A DNA stretch of 64,000 nucleotides, taken from Sphingobacterium siyangense. Its GTDB lineage: Bacteria > Bacteroidota > Bacteroidia > Sphingobacteriales > Sphingobacteriaceae. Of this stretch, positions 1-8,564 are shown piece after piece; the first letter of the stretch is position 1; the number at the start of each line of letters is the position of its first letter. Position numbers and translations under genes: made by a program. The notes beneath the pieces are model-generated. The model was not told the DNA's origin. It was given only the letters and a program-made list of their open reading frames with translations, and made no database searches. The stretch spans positions 1 through 64,000 of the forward strand of contig NZ_VLKR01000021.1 of NCBI RefSeq assembly GCF_007830445.1, written 5' to 3'.

Positions 1-1
1 T

Positions 2-24
2 GGTTCTTCCCCACTTTTGGTGGT
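2..24. repeat. Left terminal inverted repeat of ISL3 element
   Basis: Twenty-three bases that pair perfectly with 1690-1712. Pairing stops on both sides: base 1 against 1713, and base 25 against 1689, do not match. Confidence 0.93.
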
Positions 25-64
25 AATACCATCATATTTGTCTTCAATTAGCGTTCATATTTTA

Positions 65-1690
65 ATGAATGCATCAAAACTTGTTTTTTCGGACGATGGT
101 GATAACTTCAGGATTATATCAGTAGATAACCAGCAAGATGTACTGGTAGTTTATGTGCAGAGTACTACCCAAAGTGCTGTCTGCCCAAACTGCTGCATCA
201 CTTCGAAAAGAATCCACAGCTATTACACCCGCAAGATCACAGACCTTCCTGTCTTCGGTAAAACTTCCAGAATTATTCTTCGCTCTCGTAAATTTTATTG
301 TCATCAAGACGAATGTCCGTTCAAAATATTCACCGAGAGGTTCGAGAGTCATTTCAGGCCATATAAACGGAGGACTGAGCGTCTGGAAAGTAAGATCAGA
401 CAACTTGGGCTTCTTGCCGGAGGAAGGCCTGCTCAGCGGATTTGTACCATATTGTCGATACCCACGAGCGATACGACTATACTACGGTTGATTGAAAAAT
501 GCGATTTTTCACCAGCAAAAGGTGTAACCGCCATTGGCGTAGACGATTGGGCTTACAAAAAAAGGAAAAGTTACGGTAGTATTTTGGTCAATCTCCACAC
601 AGGGAAAGTGATAGATCTATTACCAGACCGTGAACAGGAGACATTGCGTAAATGGCTACAGGAACGTCCAGAGATTGAAGTAATGAGCCGGGATAGATAC
701 AGTAACTATCGAAAAGCTATTACTTTGGGTGCTCCCCAATCTATCCAGGTCACCGATCGTTGGCACTTGTTGAAAAATTTAAGTGAGGCGGTACAGAAAG
801 TTTTGATCAGGCATTACAGCAAAGCCACAGCTTTGTTGGCCAATAAGCAGTTGCGGGTTGACGATCAACAAATAGCTGAAAATCAAAGCACACTATCTGA
901 AAACAGAAGCTCTCCGGATTCAGCTCATGGCGGGATCCGCTTAAAGCGGTTTGAGCAACTGAAGGAATTACAGAAAAAAGGATATTCCATACGTGCCATG
1001 GCACGGCATCTGTGCATGCACAGACAAACCGTCAAAAACTATCTGGACATGGAGACCTTGCCCCGGAAATCTCAATGCAAGATTAATCCGCTTGAAAAAT
1101 TCTTTACGCATATAAAAAAGCGTATGGAGGAAGAGCCGAGCATATTGATCACCACATTGTGGCAGGAGCTCAGAACCCAAGGATATAAAGGAGCCTATTC
1201 AACTTTCTCAGAAGGCTTGAAATTCTATGGGATCCGAGTGGGCAAAAAAGCTGGGTTCACTAAAGAATTACCGAATCATGGTGCAGCAACTTTTAAAACA
1301 TCATCAGCGGCGATATGGTTTCTGTCAGATCAACAAAATCTGTGGGATGACCAACGGAATATCATCCGCGAATTATGCAAATCCTCCAAAGAGCTGAATA
1401 AGACTTTTATCCTAGTGCAATCCTTCCGTAAAATAATGGCTGAGAAGTCGGGCGATACAAAATTGAGGGAGTGGATCGAGAAATCAAGCACCTCGGGACT
1501 AAAAGAAATAGCATCATTCGCAAAAGGACTGCTCGCCGATTGCCCCGCTGTTGAAAATGCGCTCACCTTACCATGGAGTAATGGTCCCGTGGAAGGAAAC
1601 GTGAACCGACTGAAAATGATTAAGAGGCAGATGTATGGTAGAGCGGGGTTTGACTTATTGAGGAAACGTGTAGTATACGCTCCGTCTTGA
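65..1690 (+). CDS. ISL3-family transposase
   Basis: DDE transposase of about 541 aa, typical for ISL3. An N-terminal zinc-ribbon with CPNC (about residues 40-43) and a second Cys pair (about 79 and 84) should bind DNA ends. Candidate catalytic residues are Asp in GVDDW (about 160), Asp in DRWH (about 231) and Glu in GPVEGN (about 510). A helix-turn-helix (SIRAMARHLCMHRQTVKNYL) sits in the middle, inside the insertion between the second and third acidic residues. The open frame extends upstream to a TTG at 17 inside the inverted repeat; I chose ATG 65 because the homologous part begins there. The gene looks intact, so the element may be active. Confidence 0.92.
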   Translation: MNASKLVFSDDGDNFRIISVDNQQDVLVVYVQSTTQSAVCPNCCITSKRIHSYYTRKITDLPVFGKTSRIILRSRKFYCHQDECPFKIFTERFESHFRPYKRRTERLESKIRQLGLLAGGRPAQRICTILSIPTSDTTILRLIEKCDFSPAKGVTAIGVDDWAYKKRKSYGSILVNLHTGKVIDLLPDREQETLRKWLQERPEIEVMSRDRYSNYRKAITLGAPQSIQVTDRWHLLKNLSEAVQKVLIRHYSKATALLANKQLRVDDQQIAENQSTLSENRSSPDSAHGGIRLKRFEQLKELQKKGYSIRAMARHLCMHRQTVKNYLDMETLPRKSQCKINPLEKFFTHIKKRMEEEPSILITTLWQELRTQGYKGAYSTFSEGLKFYGIRVGKKAGFTKELPNHGAATFKTSSAAIWFLSDQQNLWDDQRNIIRELCKSSKELNKTFILVQSFRKIMAEKSGDTKLREWIEKSSTSGLKEIASFAKGLLADCPAVENALTLPWSNGPVEGNVNRLKMIKRQMYGRAGFDLLRKRVVYAPS

Positions 1691-1712
1691 CCACCAAAAG
1701 TGGGGAAGAACC
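1690..1712. repeat. Right terminal inverted repeat of ISL3 element
   Basis: Perfect reverse complement of 2-24; overlaps the last base of the transposase stop codon. Confidence 0.93.
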
Positions 1713-1794
1713 GCAAGCTGCCCCCTCAAAATTGAATTAGATCTAGGAGGTCATATTGCATTTACAGTCCACATTCGCCTGCCATACTGGCGGA

Positions 1795-1856
1795 TGTTGA
1801 CCCCCTAATTTCGATTTTCAGTTCATTGCGCTGGAGCATACTGCCCCCTTAGCGAG
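1795..1856. repeat. IS21 left-end repeated transposase-binding motifs
   Basis: CCCCCT motifs occur at 1801 and 1844. The stretch 1829-1849 (cgctggagcatactgcccc) closely matches the reverse complement of the right end (cgctggacatactgacccc). IS21 ends normally carry such internal repeats for IstA binding. Confidence 0.6.
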
Positions 1857-1896
1857 TAGTTTTTGTTACTTAGTGATCAAACAATTCGGATCACTG

Positions 1897-3501
1897 ATGG
1901 CTGGAAAACCAAAACGAATGAGTCAGATAAAACAATTAATCAGATTGTACCAGAGCGGTAACGGGATAAAAACAATCGCGCGCATCCTTGGGATGAGCAA
2001 AAACACGGTGAGGTCCTACCTTAAAAAGATGGCCGAAGGCGGGTTCAATACGGAAGAACTACTCAGGCAAGATGATCCTTTACTCGAGAAATCCTTTCAT
2101 GCCGGTAATCCTGCCTACAAAGCCGACAAGTTTGAGTACCTGAAAAGCCGTCTTGATTATTACGAAAAGGAACTTAAACGCACCGGTGTCACCAAACAGT
2201 TGCTCTGGCAGGAATACATCGAAAGTGATCCCACCGGTTATAGCTATCCGCAGTTCAACTATCATTTAAGACAGCAGCTTGTCTCCCGAAAAGGAAGCAT
2301 GGTGATGGAACACACCGCCGGGGACAAACTATATATTGACTTTTCAGGAAAGAAACTCCATTATATCGACCGCTCCACGGGAGAGCTGGTCGCCTGCGAG
2401 GTATTTGTGGCCTGCCTGCCCTTTTCAGACTATGCTTTTGCCCTAGCTGTACCATCCCAACAGACCCCCGACTTTCTATACGCACTGAGTTGTTGTCTGG
2501 AAGCCATCGGTGGCGTCCCCAAGGCCATTGTTCCCGACAATCTGAAAGCAGCGGTGACCAGAGCCGATAAATACGAGCCACTCCTGAACCAGTCCATGGA
2601 AGACTTTGCCAACCACTACGGTACTGCTGTAGTCCCTGCGCGTGCAGGACGCCCCAAAGACAAATCACTGGTAGAGAATCAGGTAAAAATGATCTATACC
2701 CGTGTTTTTGCACCATTGAGGGACCGACAGTTCTTCGATATCCATTCGCTCAATGAAGCTATAAAGACCTGCATGTTAAAACATAACCAGACGCGGATGC
2801 AGCAAAAGCCCTATTGCCGGGAAGAACGCTTTTTAAGCGCGGAAAAGTCCACACTGGGTGAGCTTCCCAGAGAGCGCTTCGAGCTGAAGTACTACGCCGA
2901 GCTCAAAGTCGGGGAAAACGGACACATCTACCTGCAGCGCAACAAACATTATTACAGCGTACCTTTTGTCTATATCGGCACAAGGGTTAAGATCATCTAC
3001 ACACGTAGCATGGTATCGATATATTGTCAGGGCAAACAGATTGCTACCCATATACGCAGTTATCAGGAAAACACCTATACCACGGTTGCAGAACACCTCA
3101 AATCCGAGCATCAGGCCTATAAGAACCGATCCCATGGGACGTACCTGACAAGGGCAAAAGCGCATTCTGCAGAGTTTGCCGAACTACTGGAAGCCCTCTT
3201 TGAGCACGCTCGCTATCCAGAACAGTTGTTCCGTACCTGCGACGGGCTGTTCAGGTTAAAACGTGACTTCCCGACAGAAGAGTTCGACAGGGCATGTAAG
3301 TACGTTCTAAAAAACAAGCTATATACCTACTACTACTTTAGGAACGTACTTGAGAACGGGACGGCAAATAACCAGGAAGAAACTCCCGTAAAAAGCTCTT
3401 TGCCGGATCATGCCAATATCAGAGGTAGGGCATATTACGCAGGTAGCCAGCCCACACTCTTCGATCCGCCCAGCGGTGGGCCGGAAATGAGACCAGAATA
3501 G
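1897..3501 (+). CDS. istA: IS21-family transposase IstA
   Basis: About 534 aa. The N-terminus has a helix-turn-helix (NGIKTIARILGMSKNTVRSY) for end recognition. An rve/DDE integrase core follows at about residues 140-270, with Asp in KLYIDFSGKK, Asp in VPDNLKAAV and Glu in DKSLVENQVK. The C-terminal part resembles the Mu-transposase C-terminal domain of IstA proteins. Together with IstB it catalyses cut-and-paste or replicative transposition. The frame is open from GTG 1873, but ATG 1897 fits the usual IstA start. It ends 26 bp before istB, so the pair is co-transcribed. No frameshift or missing catalytic residue is seen. Confidence 0.93.
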   Translation: MAGKPKRMSQIKQLIRLYQSGNGIKTIARILGMSKNTVRSYLKKMAEGGFNTEELLRQDDPLLEKSFHAGNPAYKADKFEYLKSRLDYYEKELKRTGVTKQLLWQEYIESDPTGYSYPQFNYHLRQQLVSRKGSMVMEHTAGDKLYIDFSGKKLHYIDRSTGELVACEVFVACLPFSDYAFALAVPSQQTPDFLYALSCCLEAIGGVPKAIVPDNLKAAVTRADKYEPLLNQSMEDFANHYGTAVVPARAGRPKDKSLVENQVKMIYTRVFAPLRDRQFFDIHSLNEAIKTCMLKHNQTRMQQKPYCREERFLSAEKSTLGELPRERFELKYYAELKVGENGHIYLQRNKHYYSVPFVYIGTRVKIIYTRSMVSIYCQGKQIATHIRSYQENTYTTVAEHLKSEHQAYKNRSHGTYLTRAKAHSAEFAELLEALFEHARYPEQLFRTCDGLFRLKRDFPTEEFDRACKYVLKNKLYTYYYFRNVLENGTANNQEETPVKSSLPDHANIRGRAYYAGSQPTLFDPPSGGPEMRPE

Positions 3502-3527
3502 AATACGATAAACTATAATAAAACAAG

Positions 3528-4244
3528 ATGAATATTGAAACACAGATGAGAGCGTTGCGCTTACATGGTATGGAGCGTAACTGGAAAGCGTTGAATGAAA
3601 CACGACGTAGTACAGAACTCACCCTTTCCGAAGGATTGGCCCTATTGCTGCAGGCAGAAGCAGATGAACGGGATGAAAAGCGGTTTGACCGGCTTAAGCA
3701 GAATGCGGGGTTCCGCTATCAGGCTTCGATAGAGGAGGTAAACATGGTAGCTTCCAGAGGACTGGACAAGGGAACGATCTCTACGCTGGCCACCGGCGAG
3801 TACATCAGAAAAGGAGATCCCATACTCATCAGCGGTGCTACGGGATGTGGGAAGAGCTTTCTCTCTTCAGCCTTGGGACACCAGGCCTGTGCCCAGGGCT
3901 ATAAAGTCCTGTACTTTAACCTGCAAAAACTACTGTTAAAGACCAAAATGGCACGTTTGGAAGGTACACTGCACAAGCTGATGGATAGGATATCAAAAAC
4001 GGACCTGCTGATTATCGACGACTTCGGACTGGTAAATCTGGACCAGCAGCAAAGACTGGATCTGATGGAAATAATTGAAGATCGGCACGCTAAGGCATCG
4101 ACCATCATTGCCAGTCAGTTGCCCGTAGCCAGCTGGTATGATGTGATCGGTGAAGATACCATTGCAGATGCAATACTTGATAGACTGATACATAGCTCAT
4201 ATCGGATTGAACTAAAAGGTGAAAGTCTAAGGAAAAAGAAGTAA
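3528..4244 (+). CDS. istB: IS21-family helper ATPase IstB
   Basis: 238 aa, full length for IstB. It is an AAA+ ATPase of the DnaC/DnaA-like clade that helps IstA choose and remodel target DNA. Visible motifs are Walker A GATGCGKS (about residue 105), Walker B LLIIDDFG (about 160) and a sensor-type segment (ASTIIASQLP). It follows istA by 26 bp in the conserved order of the family and ends 77 bp from the right end of the element. It looks intact. Confidence 0.94.
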   Translation: MNIETQMRALRLHGMERNWKALNETRRSTELTLSEGLALLLQAEADERDEKRFDRLKQNAGFRYQASIEEVNMVASRGLDKGTISTLATGEYIRKGDPILISGATGCGKSFLSSALGHQACAQGYKVLYFNLQKLLLKTKMARLEGTLHKLMDRISKTDLLIIDDFGLVNLDQQQRLDLMEIIEDRHAKASTIIASQLPVASWYDVIGEDTIADAILDRLIHSSYRIELKGESLRKKK

Positions 4245-4280
4245 TATTGTCAGGTCATCAGTTGGACTGAGATACTAACT

Positions 4281-4321
4281 CCATAGAGGGGTCAGTATGT
4301 CCAGCGGAGGGGTCAATATCA
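4281..4321. repeat. IS21 right-end repeated motifs
   Basis: Two copies of GAGGGGTCA(A/G)TAT, at about 4286-4298 and 4308-4319, about 22 bp apart. Their reverse complements match the motifs in the left end. Confidence 0.65.
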
Positions 4322-5089
4322 CCATTATATCCACGTAAGAGAGAGTTCAATCTATTCCCTATTTCCTATGCTGAATATGAGCATAACACGGGTTTTCTTA
4401 ATGCTGTCGGCGATTTGGAAACTAGATTGGTCTATGGGTTTTACCCAGAATCGATAGCTAGCCGCGGTGAAGAAAGGGAAGTCCTCAATGAGATTTCTCA
4501 AAGTTATTTATATCGGGATATTTTAGCCTTGGCGAATATAAAGAAACCAGAAGTTCTCGAAAAGATCCTTCAAGCTTTAGCCTTTCAAATTGGATCTGAA
4601 GTCAGTTATAATGAAATTGCCCAGCTGACAGGAGTTGATAAAAACACCGTGTCTAATTATATCCATCTCTTGGAAATTTCTTACATTATATTTCCCCTGA
4701 CATCGTTTAGCCGAAACCTGCGTAATGAAATAAAGACAAATCGAAAAATATATTTTTATGACAACGGAATCCGCAATGCTGTGATACAAAACTTTAATCC
4801 GATGGAATTAAGAGATGATGTGGGGGCACTCTGGGAGAATTTTTTGATTTCAGAACGCTTAAAACACAATAGTTATAGCCGGCGTTTTGTCAACCGGTAT
4901 TTTTGGCGAACTAAACAGCAGCAAGAAATTGATTACGTAGAAGAAGCGGATGGTAAAATAACTGGTTACGAATTTAAATGGAATCCTAAGGCGAAAGCAA
5001 AAATACCATCAAATTTTGTGGAAACCTATAGCGCAGATGTTCAGGTAATCTCAAAAGATAATTTTAGAGCGTTTATTGGTCTTGAATAG
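4322..5089 (+). pseudogene. AAA ATPase with DUF4143, 5' part cut off by the IS21 element
   Basis: The open frame runs from the IS21 edge to the stop at 5089 and starts in mid-protein. RKREFNLFPISYAEYE and LVYGFYPES match the linker of the AAA_14/DUF4143 ATPase family. The DUF4143 domain follows (winged-helix part NEIAQLTGVDKNTVSNYIHL, then a restriction-endonuclease-like part with QQEIDYVEEADGKITGYEFK). The N-terminal P-loop half, roughly 140 residues, is absent and is not found left of the IS within the window. An internal TTG at 4415 could start a 224-aa fragment, but that is more likely dead. The family is common in Bacteroidota and its biological role is poorly known. Confidence 0.85.
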
Positions 5090-5134
5090 CATTTGAAATA
5101 ACGGTGCTTAGGCTTCTATTTTCAATGATCTCTT

Positions 5135-5239
5135 TTATTCAATTTGTACCTGCATTGTTTGGTTTGAAATTTTCTCAAAATAGCATTTCATCTCATCGTT
5201 ACACTTTTCGATATATGTTTTGGTGTGTTGCTGCAATAT
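5135..5239 (-). pseudogene. C-terminal remnant of a second HEPN-family gene
   Basis: Thirty-four in-frame codons plus stop, encoding ILQQHTKTYIEKCNDEMKCY and onward. They match the C-terminus of the intact HEPN gene at 6829-8541 (LQQRTKTFIERCNEEMECYF). At DNA level 5161-5237 and 6879-6955 differ at only about eight positions. The rest of this copy is missing: homology stops just downstream of the AbiEii stop codon. The likeliest history is a tandem duplication of the HEPN gene whose second copy was replaced by the AbiE pair. Confidence 0.85.
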
Positions 5240-5258
5240 CATACAAAAATGGAGGGCC

Positions 5259-6116
5259 CTAGACGCTGTCAAATTTGAGGTATTGAATTAATTTTGAAAA
5301 ATACTCCTGACTCCAGATATCGAGAGCAGTATGATCGGGAATAAACCTTACGATATCTTCTTTCACACTATTCATATTCACTGTATTTATTTTGATCTTG
5401 AGTAGATCTAGTATATCTTCTTTTGATATTGTAGATTTTTTCCAATCATTTGTGTCTTGGGCACGTAATAGGAAGTGATTAATATCCAAAGGAACACCTT
5501 TTTTTATATACCATTCCAAATCATACCAATCTCTTCCCTTCACTCTATTTTTCCATTTTCTAAACAATAATGCGTGCATTTTACCCGCAAATAAGCTCGG
5601 CAGTGTAAAGCATTTAATATAAAAAGAGAATGGGCGAAGTAATAACTTATCTTCAGTTTCAAAACCTAATGGAGGTTTTTTGTCGACTTCTATTTTAATC
5701 TTAATGACAGGCATATTTCCCAGGCCCGCCTGGGGTATGACTTCTTCTAATACTAATTCTTTCCAGATAGTGTCAGATTTCAGAAAGGCAGATTCTACGG
5801 AGAAGGTAGCAGTTTTCTTTTTTTCATTTATGCTGATTGTCATTCCCAACGCTTTAAACTCATTTGTAATTGCCTCAAAATAGGGTTCAAAAGAAAAATT
5901 GGGATCTATTGATAAAAGTGAAAAATCAAGGTCCTCGGAGTACCTATCCAATTGGTAAAAAATACGAAGTGCTGTTCCGCCATAAAATGCAGCCTTTTCG
6001 AAAAAACCAGATCTTTGAAGCCCTGCTAATGTAACCTCTTGCATAATCTCCCGGATTGCGTCAAAGGTTTGTTGTTGATTCTGCGGGTTATATTCTTTGA
6101 GCCATTCTCTTATCAT
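5259..6116 (-). CDS. AbiEii/AbiGii-type nucleotidyltransferase toxin
   Basis: 285 aa, usual length for the family. DNA-polymerase-beta-like nucleotidyltransferase; known AbiEii toxins bind GTP and stop growth, giving abortive-infection protection. The active-site signature is clear: FYGGTALRIFYQLDRYSEDL followed by DFSLL (residues about 44-68, with the acidic pair in EDLDF). The second conserved block KMHALLFRKWKNRVKGRDW (about 185-205) carries the conserved Lys and Asp. It overlaps the upstream antitoxin gene by 4 bp (ATGA), so translation is coupled. Target and activity here are inferred from family only. Confidence 0.88.
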   Translation of the reverse strand: MIREWLKEYNPQNQQQTFDAIREIMQEVTLAGLQRSGFFEKAAFYGGTALRIFYQLDRYSEDLDFSLLSIDPNFSFEPYFEAITNEFKALGMTISINEKKKTATFSVESAFLKSDTIWKELVLEEVIPQAGLGNMPVIKIKIEVDKKPPLGFETEDKLLLRPFSFYIKCFTLPSLFAGKMHALLFRKWKNRVKGRDWYDLEWYIKKGVPLDINHFLLRAQDTNDWKKSTISKEDILDLLKIKINTVNMNSVKEDIVRFIPDHTALDIWSQEYFSKLIQYLKFDSV

Positions 6117-6751
6117 AAGTTGTGGAGAGTTTTGATTAACATTTCTAAGCTGTTTTTTTTCGGCGCATCAGGAATCCATGACGCTATTTCTGAAAGATTG
6201 AGTTCTTTGAGTTTTTCTTCGTCTATCCTCATATCTTCTATTAAAAAATCTATTACTTGATTTGTGCTTCGGAGAAGTATTCCAGAAGTGGTAATGATTT
6301 TGTCACATAATGCTTTTTCGGGTGAACCGATTATTATAGATTGTTTTGGGGTGAGTTGTGCCGTCTTTTGGCCAAAGGAATAATAAGGGAGGCCAAGGTG
6401 AGCGAAACTAAACCTACCAATTTTTGGATTAAAAACCTTTGTCGCTTTTAGAGTAATTGAACTAATTTCATACACTTTTTCAGGAATATAGCCCCAATAA
6501 GAAAGTGCAGATTCCATAGATATATAACTGGGGCCCCATAGATGGTTTGCTATTAAAAATAACTCTGGACCTAAGATTTTACTTTTGGGACCAGGTATAT
6601 AAAATCCTCGCTTCAGTGCTGTCAATATTCCCGATTTCACAAGCTCATTTATTTTGTCGTTGGGGCGCTTGTAATCCTTAAGAATGGACAAGGCTATTTG
6701 TCGCGTAATAGGTGTTTCTGCGTAATTTTCTAAAGCCTGTTTAATATCCAT
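6113..6751 (-). CDS. AbiEi-type antitoxin / transcriptional repressor
   Basis: 212 aa. The N-terminal winged helix-turn-helix (residues about 1-55: ITRQIALSILKDYKRPNDKI) is followed by the AbiEi C-terminal domain (YISMESALSYWGYIPE, SPEKALCDKI). In type IV systems AbiEi neutralises AbiEii without a stable complex and represses its own promoter by binding inverted repeats. Here a perfect 12+12 palindrome lies 19 bp upstream of the start, as expected for that. It is the first gene of the pair, with the toxin overlapping its stop by 4 bp. The sequence appears intact. Confidence 0.85.
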   Translation of the reverse strand: MDIKQALENYAETPITRQIALSILKDYKRPNDKINELVKSGILTALKRGFYIPGPKSKILGPELFLIANHLWGPSYISMESALSYWGYIPEKVYEISSITLKATKVFNPKIGRFSFAHLGLPYYSFGQKTAQLTPKQSIIIGSPEKALCDKIITTSGILLRSTNQVIDFLIEDMRIDEEKLKELNLSEIASWIPDAPKKNSLEMLIKTLHNL

Positions 6752-6769
6752 TTTGTTAAATATTTATAT

Positions 6770-6794
6770 AATAATCGGAATAATTCCGATTATT
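6770..6794. promoter_or_regulatory. Palindromic operator upstream of AbiEi
   Basis: AATAATCGGAAT and its exact reverse complement ATTCCGATTATT are separated by one base. The palindrome ends 19 bp before the AbiEi start codon. Family knowledge (autorepression by AbiEi) suggests it is the repressor site; that is inferred. Confidence 0.7.
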
Positions 6795-6828
6795 TGCAAA
6801 TTATTTGACATGATTGTAGTTGGTTTTG

Positions 6829-8541
6829 TTACTTTGTAATATACTTTCTATTCAACTTGTTCGAGCAGCTGTTCTGTTGGTTTGAAATTTTCTCAAAATA
6901 GCATTCCATCTCTTCGTTACACCTTTCTATAAATGTTTTTGTGCGTTGTTGCAATTCTATAATTGCTAATGGATCTCCTTTATAATTTGCATTATACCTA
7001 AATTGCTGCTGTGCTTCCGTAATGTTCTTAAAAGCGGCGAAAAGTTCCTCATGGTCAAGGCAGAATGTTGCGTAGGCATTAGGGACTATCAATTTGCAGA
7101 GTGTCATCAGAAAAGTCAGGTTGACACGTTGCGGTCTGTATTGGAGTACCGTATTAATGACGCCGAGACAAATTTGTTCCAATGCGTGCGAAAGGGTGTA
7201 ATATGCCGCCTCTACACCAAAAGACCAGCCCTCTTCAAAGGCGTAATATAAGCAACGTGCGTTGTCATAGCGCTTCTTCCATTGTTGACGTACATATTCA
7301 AGATTAAGTTGTGGGGCAACGATGCTTTCCAGATCGATATTTGCTATTGATGGATTCTGAAACCAGATGTCACCGGCTTTCAGGAGCGAAAGAAAAAAGG
7401 GATGACCCTTTGAAAGCTGTTTGCTGAAAGCGGTGGAGTTTTCAGTGGCGAGCGTAAGCGTTACATTGTTGGGGAGCAAATCCGTTATGAGCTGCGTTAG
7501 ATTATTGATCTCGGCGCTTAAAATATCATAAGCGACAAAAATATAGTAGGCATGCGTGATACAATCATTTTTTGCCCTTCGGAGCGCATTCTGATATTTG
7601 TGATGATCAGAATCATAACCGAAACATACTACCAGCGCAGGCGTGCAATAGCGCTCTATAGCGTTTAAAATGAGGTCTCGATAATTGGTATTACAATAGT
7701 TTTGTTTGTATATTTCATTGTTATTTTTGTAATTTTCAACTTTGTTGTTAGCAACTGGGACTGGGTTAAGTTTTGACTTAATTTCTTCGAATAAAAGATT
7801 AGAATAGTCGTAGATCCAGTTTAACGTGTTTATTAAAATTTGATAGCCTGTTTCTAATACAGCTTCATCTATAAAATAGTCTTGATTATAACGATAACCA
7901 ATATAAGCTTCATCGATTTTAGCTAAGGTTTGTTTTTCTTCTTTGTTGTCGATTAGTCTCGCTAGTTTGGAGTCAAAAGTTTTAAGGTAGCCCATACTAC
8001 CTGTAAGCGAATGTGATTTTCGATCATCATTTAAAAGGATGTGTTCTGCGGTTTTTAAGGATAGTTCGATGGCCTGATGTAGCATAAAGGCTGCGTGTGC
8101 ATAATTTTTATGCTCGAAATAGAAATTGTAGCCATCTATAAAAGATCGAATCTTGCCCTTTTCCTTATCGATATACGTCCGTGTTTTTTCGATGACTTCG
8201 TCACTTTTATTATTTGGTAAGACAAGGGGGATATCTTGCACAGGATTCTGATAAATGCGGTTTTCAGGTTGGCAAATAAGATAGGCCCGGCCTAAACCTT
8301 GATTTATTTTTTGTTGTATTTCGTGGGTGAAGTTCACATTGATATACACATTGGGATAGGAACCAACGGTTTTGTTTATCAGACTGTTTGCATCGGAAAA
8401 TCGAATTCCGGCATTTGATGTGAGATTGACCTGTAACATTTGATACTTTTTGCCATCGTGGTCAAAAGTCCATTGGTAGATTTCATCGACAGCAACAGCA
8501 CGAAGTATTGCTTCGATAATAGGGTTAATATCGGTGTTCAT
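6829..8541 (-). CDS. HEPN / nucleotidyltransferase-like / HEPN protein
   Basis: 570 aa, no signal peptide. Residues about 135-260 look like a HEPN domain (YAHAAFMLHQAIELSLKTAE, then SHSLTGSMGYL). Residues about 285-400 resemble a minimal nucleotidyltransferase (PALVVCFGYDSDHHKY; later SKQLSKGHPFFLSLLKAGDI, like the end of MNT domains), but a clear GS...D-x-D catalytic pattern is not visible. Residues about 415-560 look like a second, more degenerate HEPN (FGVEAAYYTLSHALEQICLG). HEPN and MNT domains often form toxin-antitoxin or defence modules; here they seem joined in one chain. It lies 77 bp upstream of AbiEi in the same direction. The function is not established; the domain reading is by eye. 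Confidence 0.65.
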   Translation of the reverse strand: MNTDINPIIEAILRAVAVDEIYQWTFDHDGKKYQMLQVNLTSNAGIRFSDANSLINKTVGSYPNVYINVNFTHEIQQKINQGLGRAYLICQPENRIYQNPVQDIPLVLPNNKSDEVIEKTRTYIDKEKGKIRSFIDGYNFYFEHKNYAHAAFMLHQAIELSLKTAEHILLNDDRKSHSLTGSMGYLKTFDSKLARLIDNKEEKQTLAKIDEAYIGYRYNQDYFIDEAVLETGYQILINTLNWIYDYSNLLFEEIKSKLNPVPVANNKVENYKNNNEIYKQNYCNTNYRDLILNAIERYCTPALVVCFGYDSDHHKYQNALRRAKNDCITHAYYIFVAYDILSAEINNLTQLITDLLPNNVTLTLATENSTAFSKQLSKGHPFFLSLLKAGDIWFQNPSIANIDLESIVAPQLNLEYVRQQWKKRYDNARCLYYAFEEGWSFGVEAAYYTLSHALEQICLGVINTVLQYRPQRVNLTFLMTLCKLIVPNAYATFCLDHEELFAAFKNITEAQQQFRYNANYKGDPLAIIELQQRTKTFIERCNEEMECYFEKISNQQNSCSNKLNRKYITK

Positions 8542-8564
8542 AATTAATTGGTTTGGTGTTGTGG

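Larger units (their letters stand above)
2..1712 (+). mobile_element. Complete ISL3-family insertion sequence
   Basis: One long transposase gene fills the element. The outer 23 bases, starting GGTTCTTCCCCAC at position 2, are repeated as a perfect reverse complement ending at 1712. The last base of the transposase stop codon is the first base of the right inverted repeat. ISL3 elements typically start with GG and make 8-bp target duplications. Only base 1 (T) of the left flank is visible; base 1720, which should match it in a perfect 8-bp duplication (1713-1720), is G, so no intact duplication is expected. The element abuts an IS21 element with about 80 bp between them. Confidence 0.93.
1795..4321 (+). 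mobile_element. IS21-family insertion sequence (boundaries approximate)
   Basis: Contains istA and istB in the standard order. The left end is put at TGTTGACCCCC (1795). Read from outside on the other strand, the right end is TGATATTGACCCC (ending at 4321), giving the TG...CA ends usual in IS21. Right of 4321 the sequence turns abruptly into the coding frame of a DUF4143 ATPase (…PLYPRKREFNLFPIS), which fixes the right edge within a few bases. The left edge is less sure: a related CTGCCCCCT motif also occurs at 1718-1726, so the element could begin nearer 1719. I see no clear target duplication. Confidence 0.8.

Noticed and set aside
1..1720. 8-bp target duplication around the ISL3 element
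   Set aside because: Base 1 (T) and base 1720 (G) differ, so a perfect adjacent 8-bp duplication is excluded; longer flank not visible.
1713..1794. Possible N-terminal piece of the disrupted DUF4143 gene between the two insertion sequences
   Set aside because: None of the frames resembles the family; the stretch looks like IS-end sequence.
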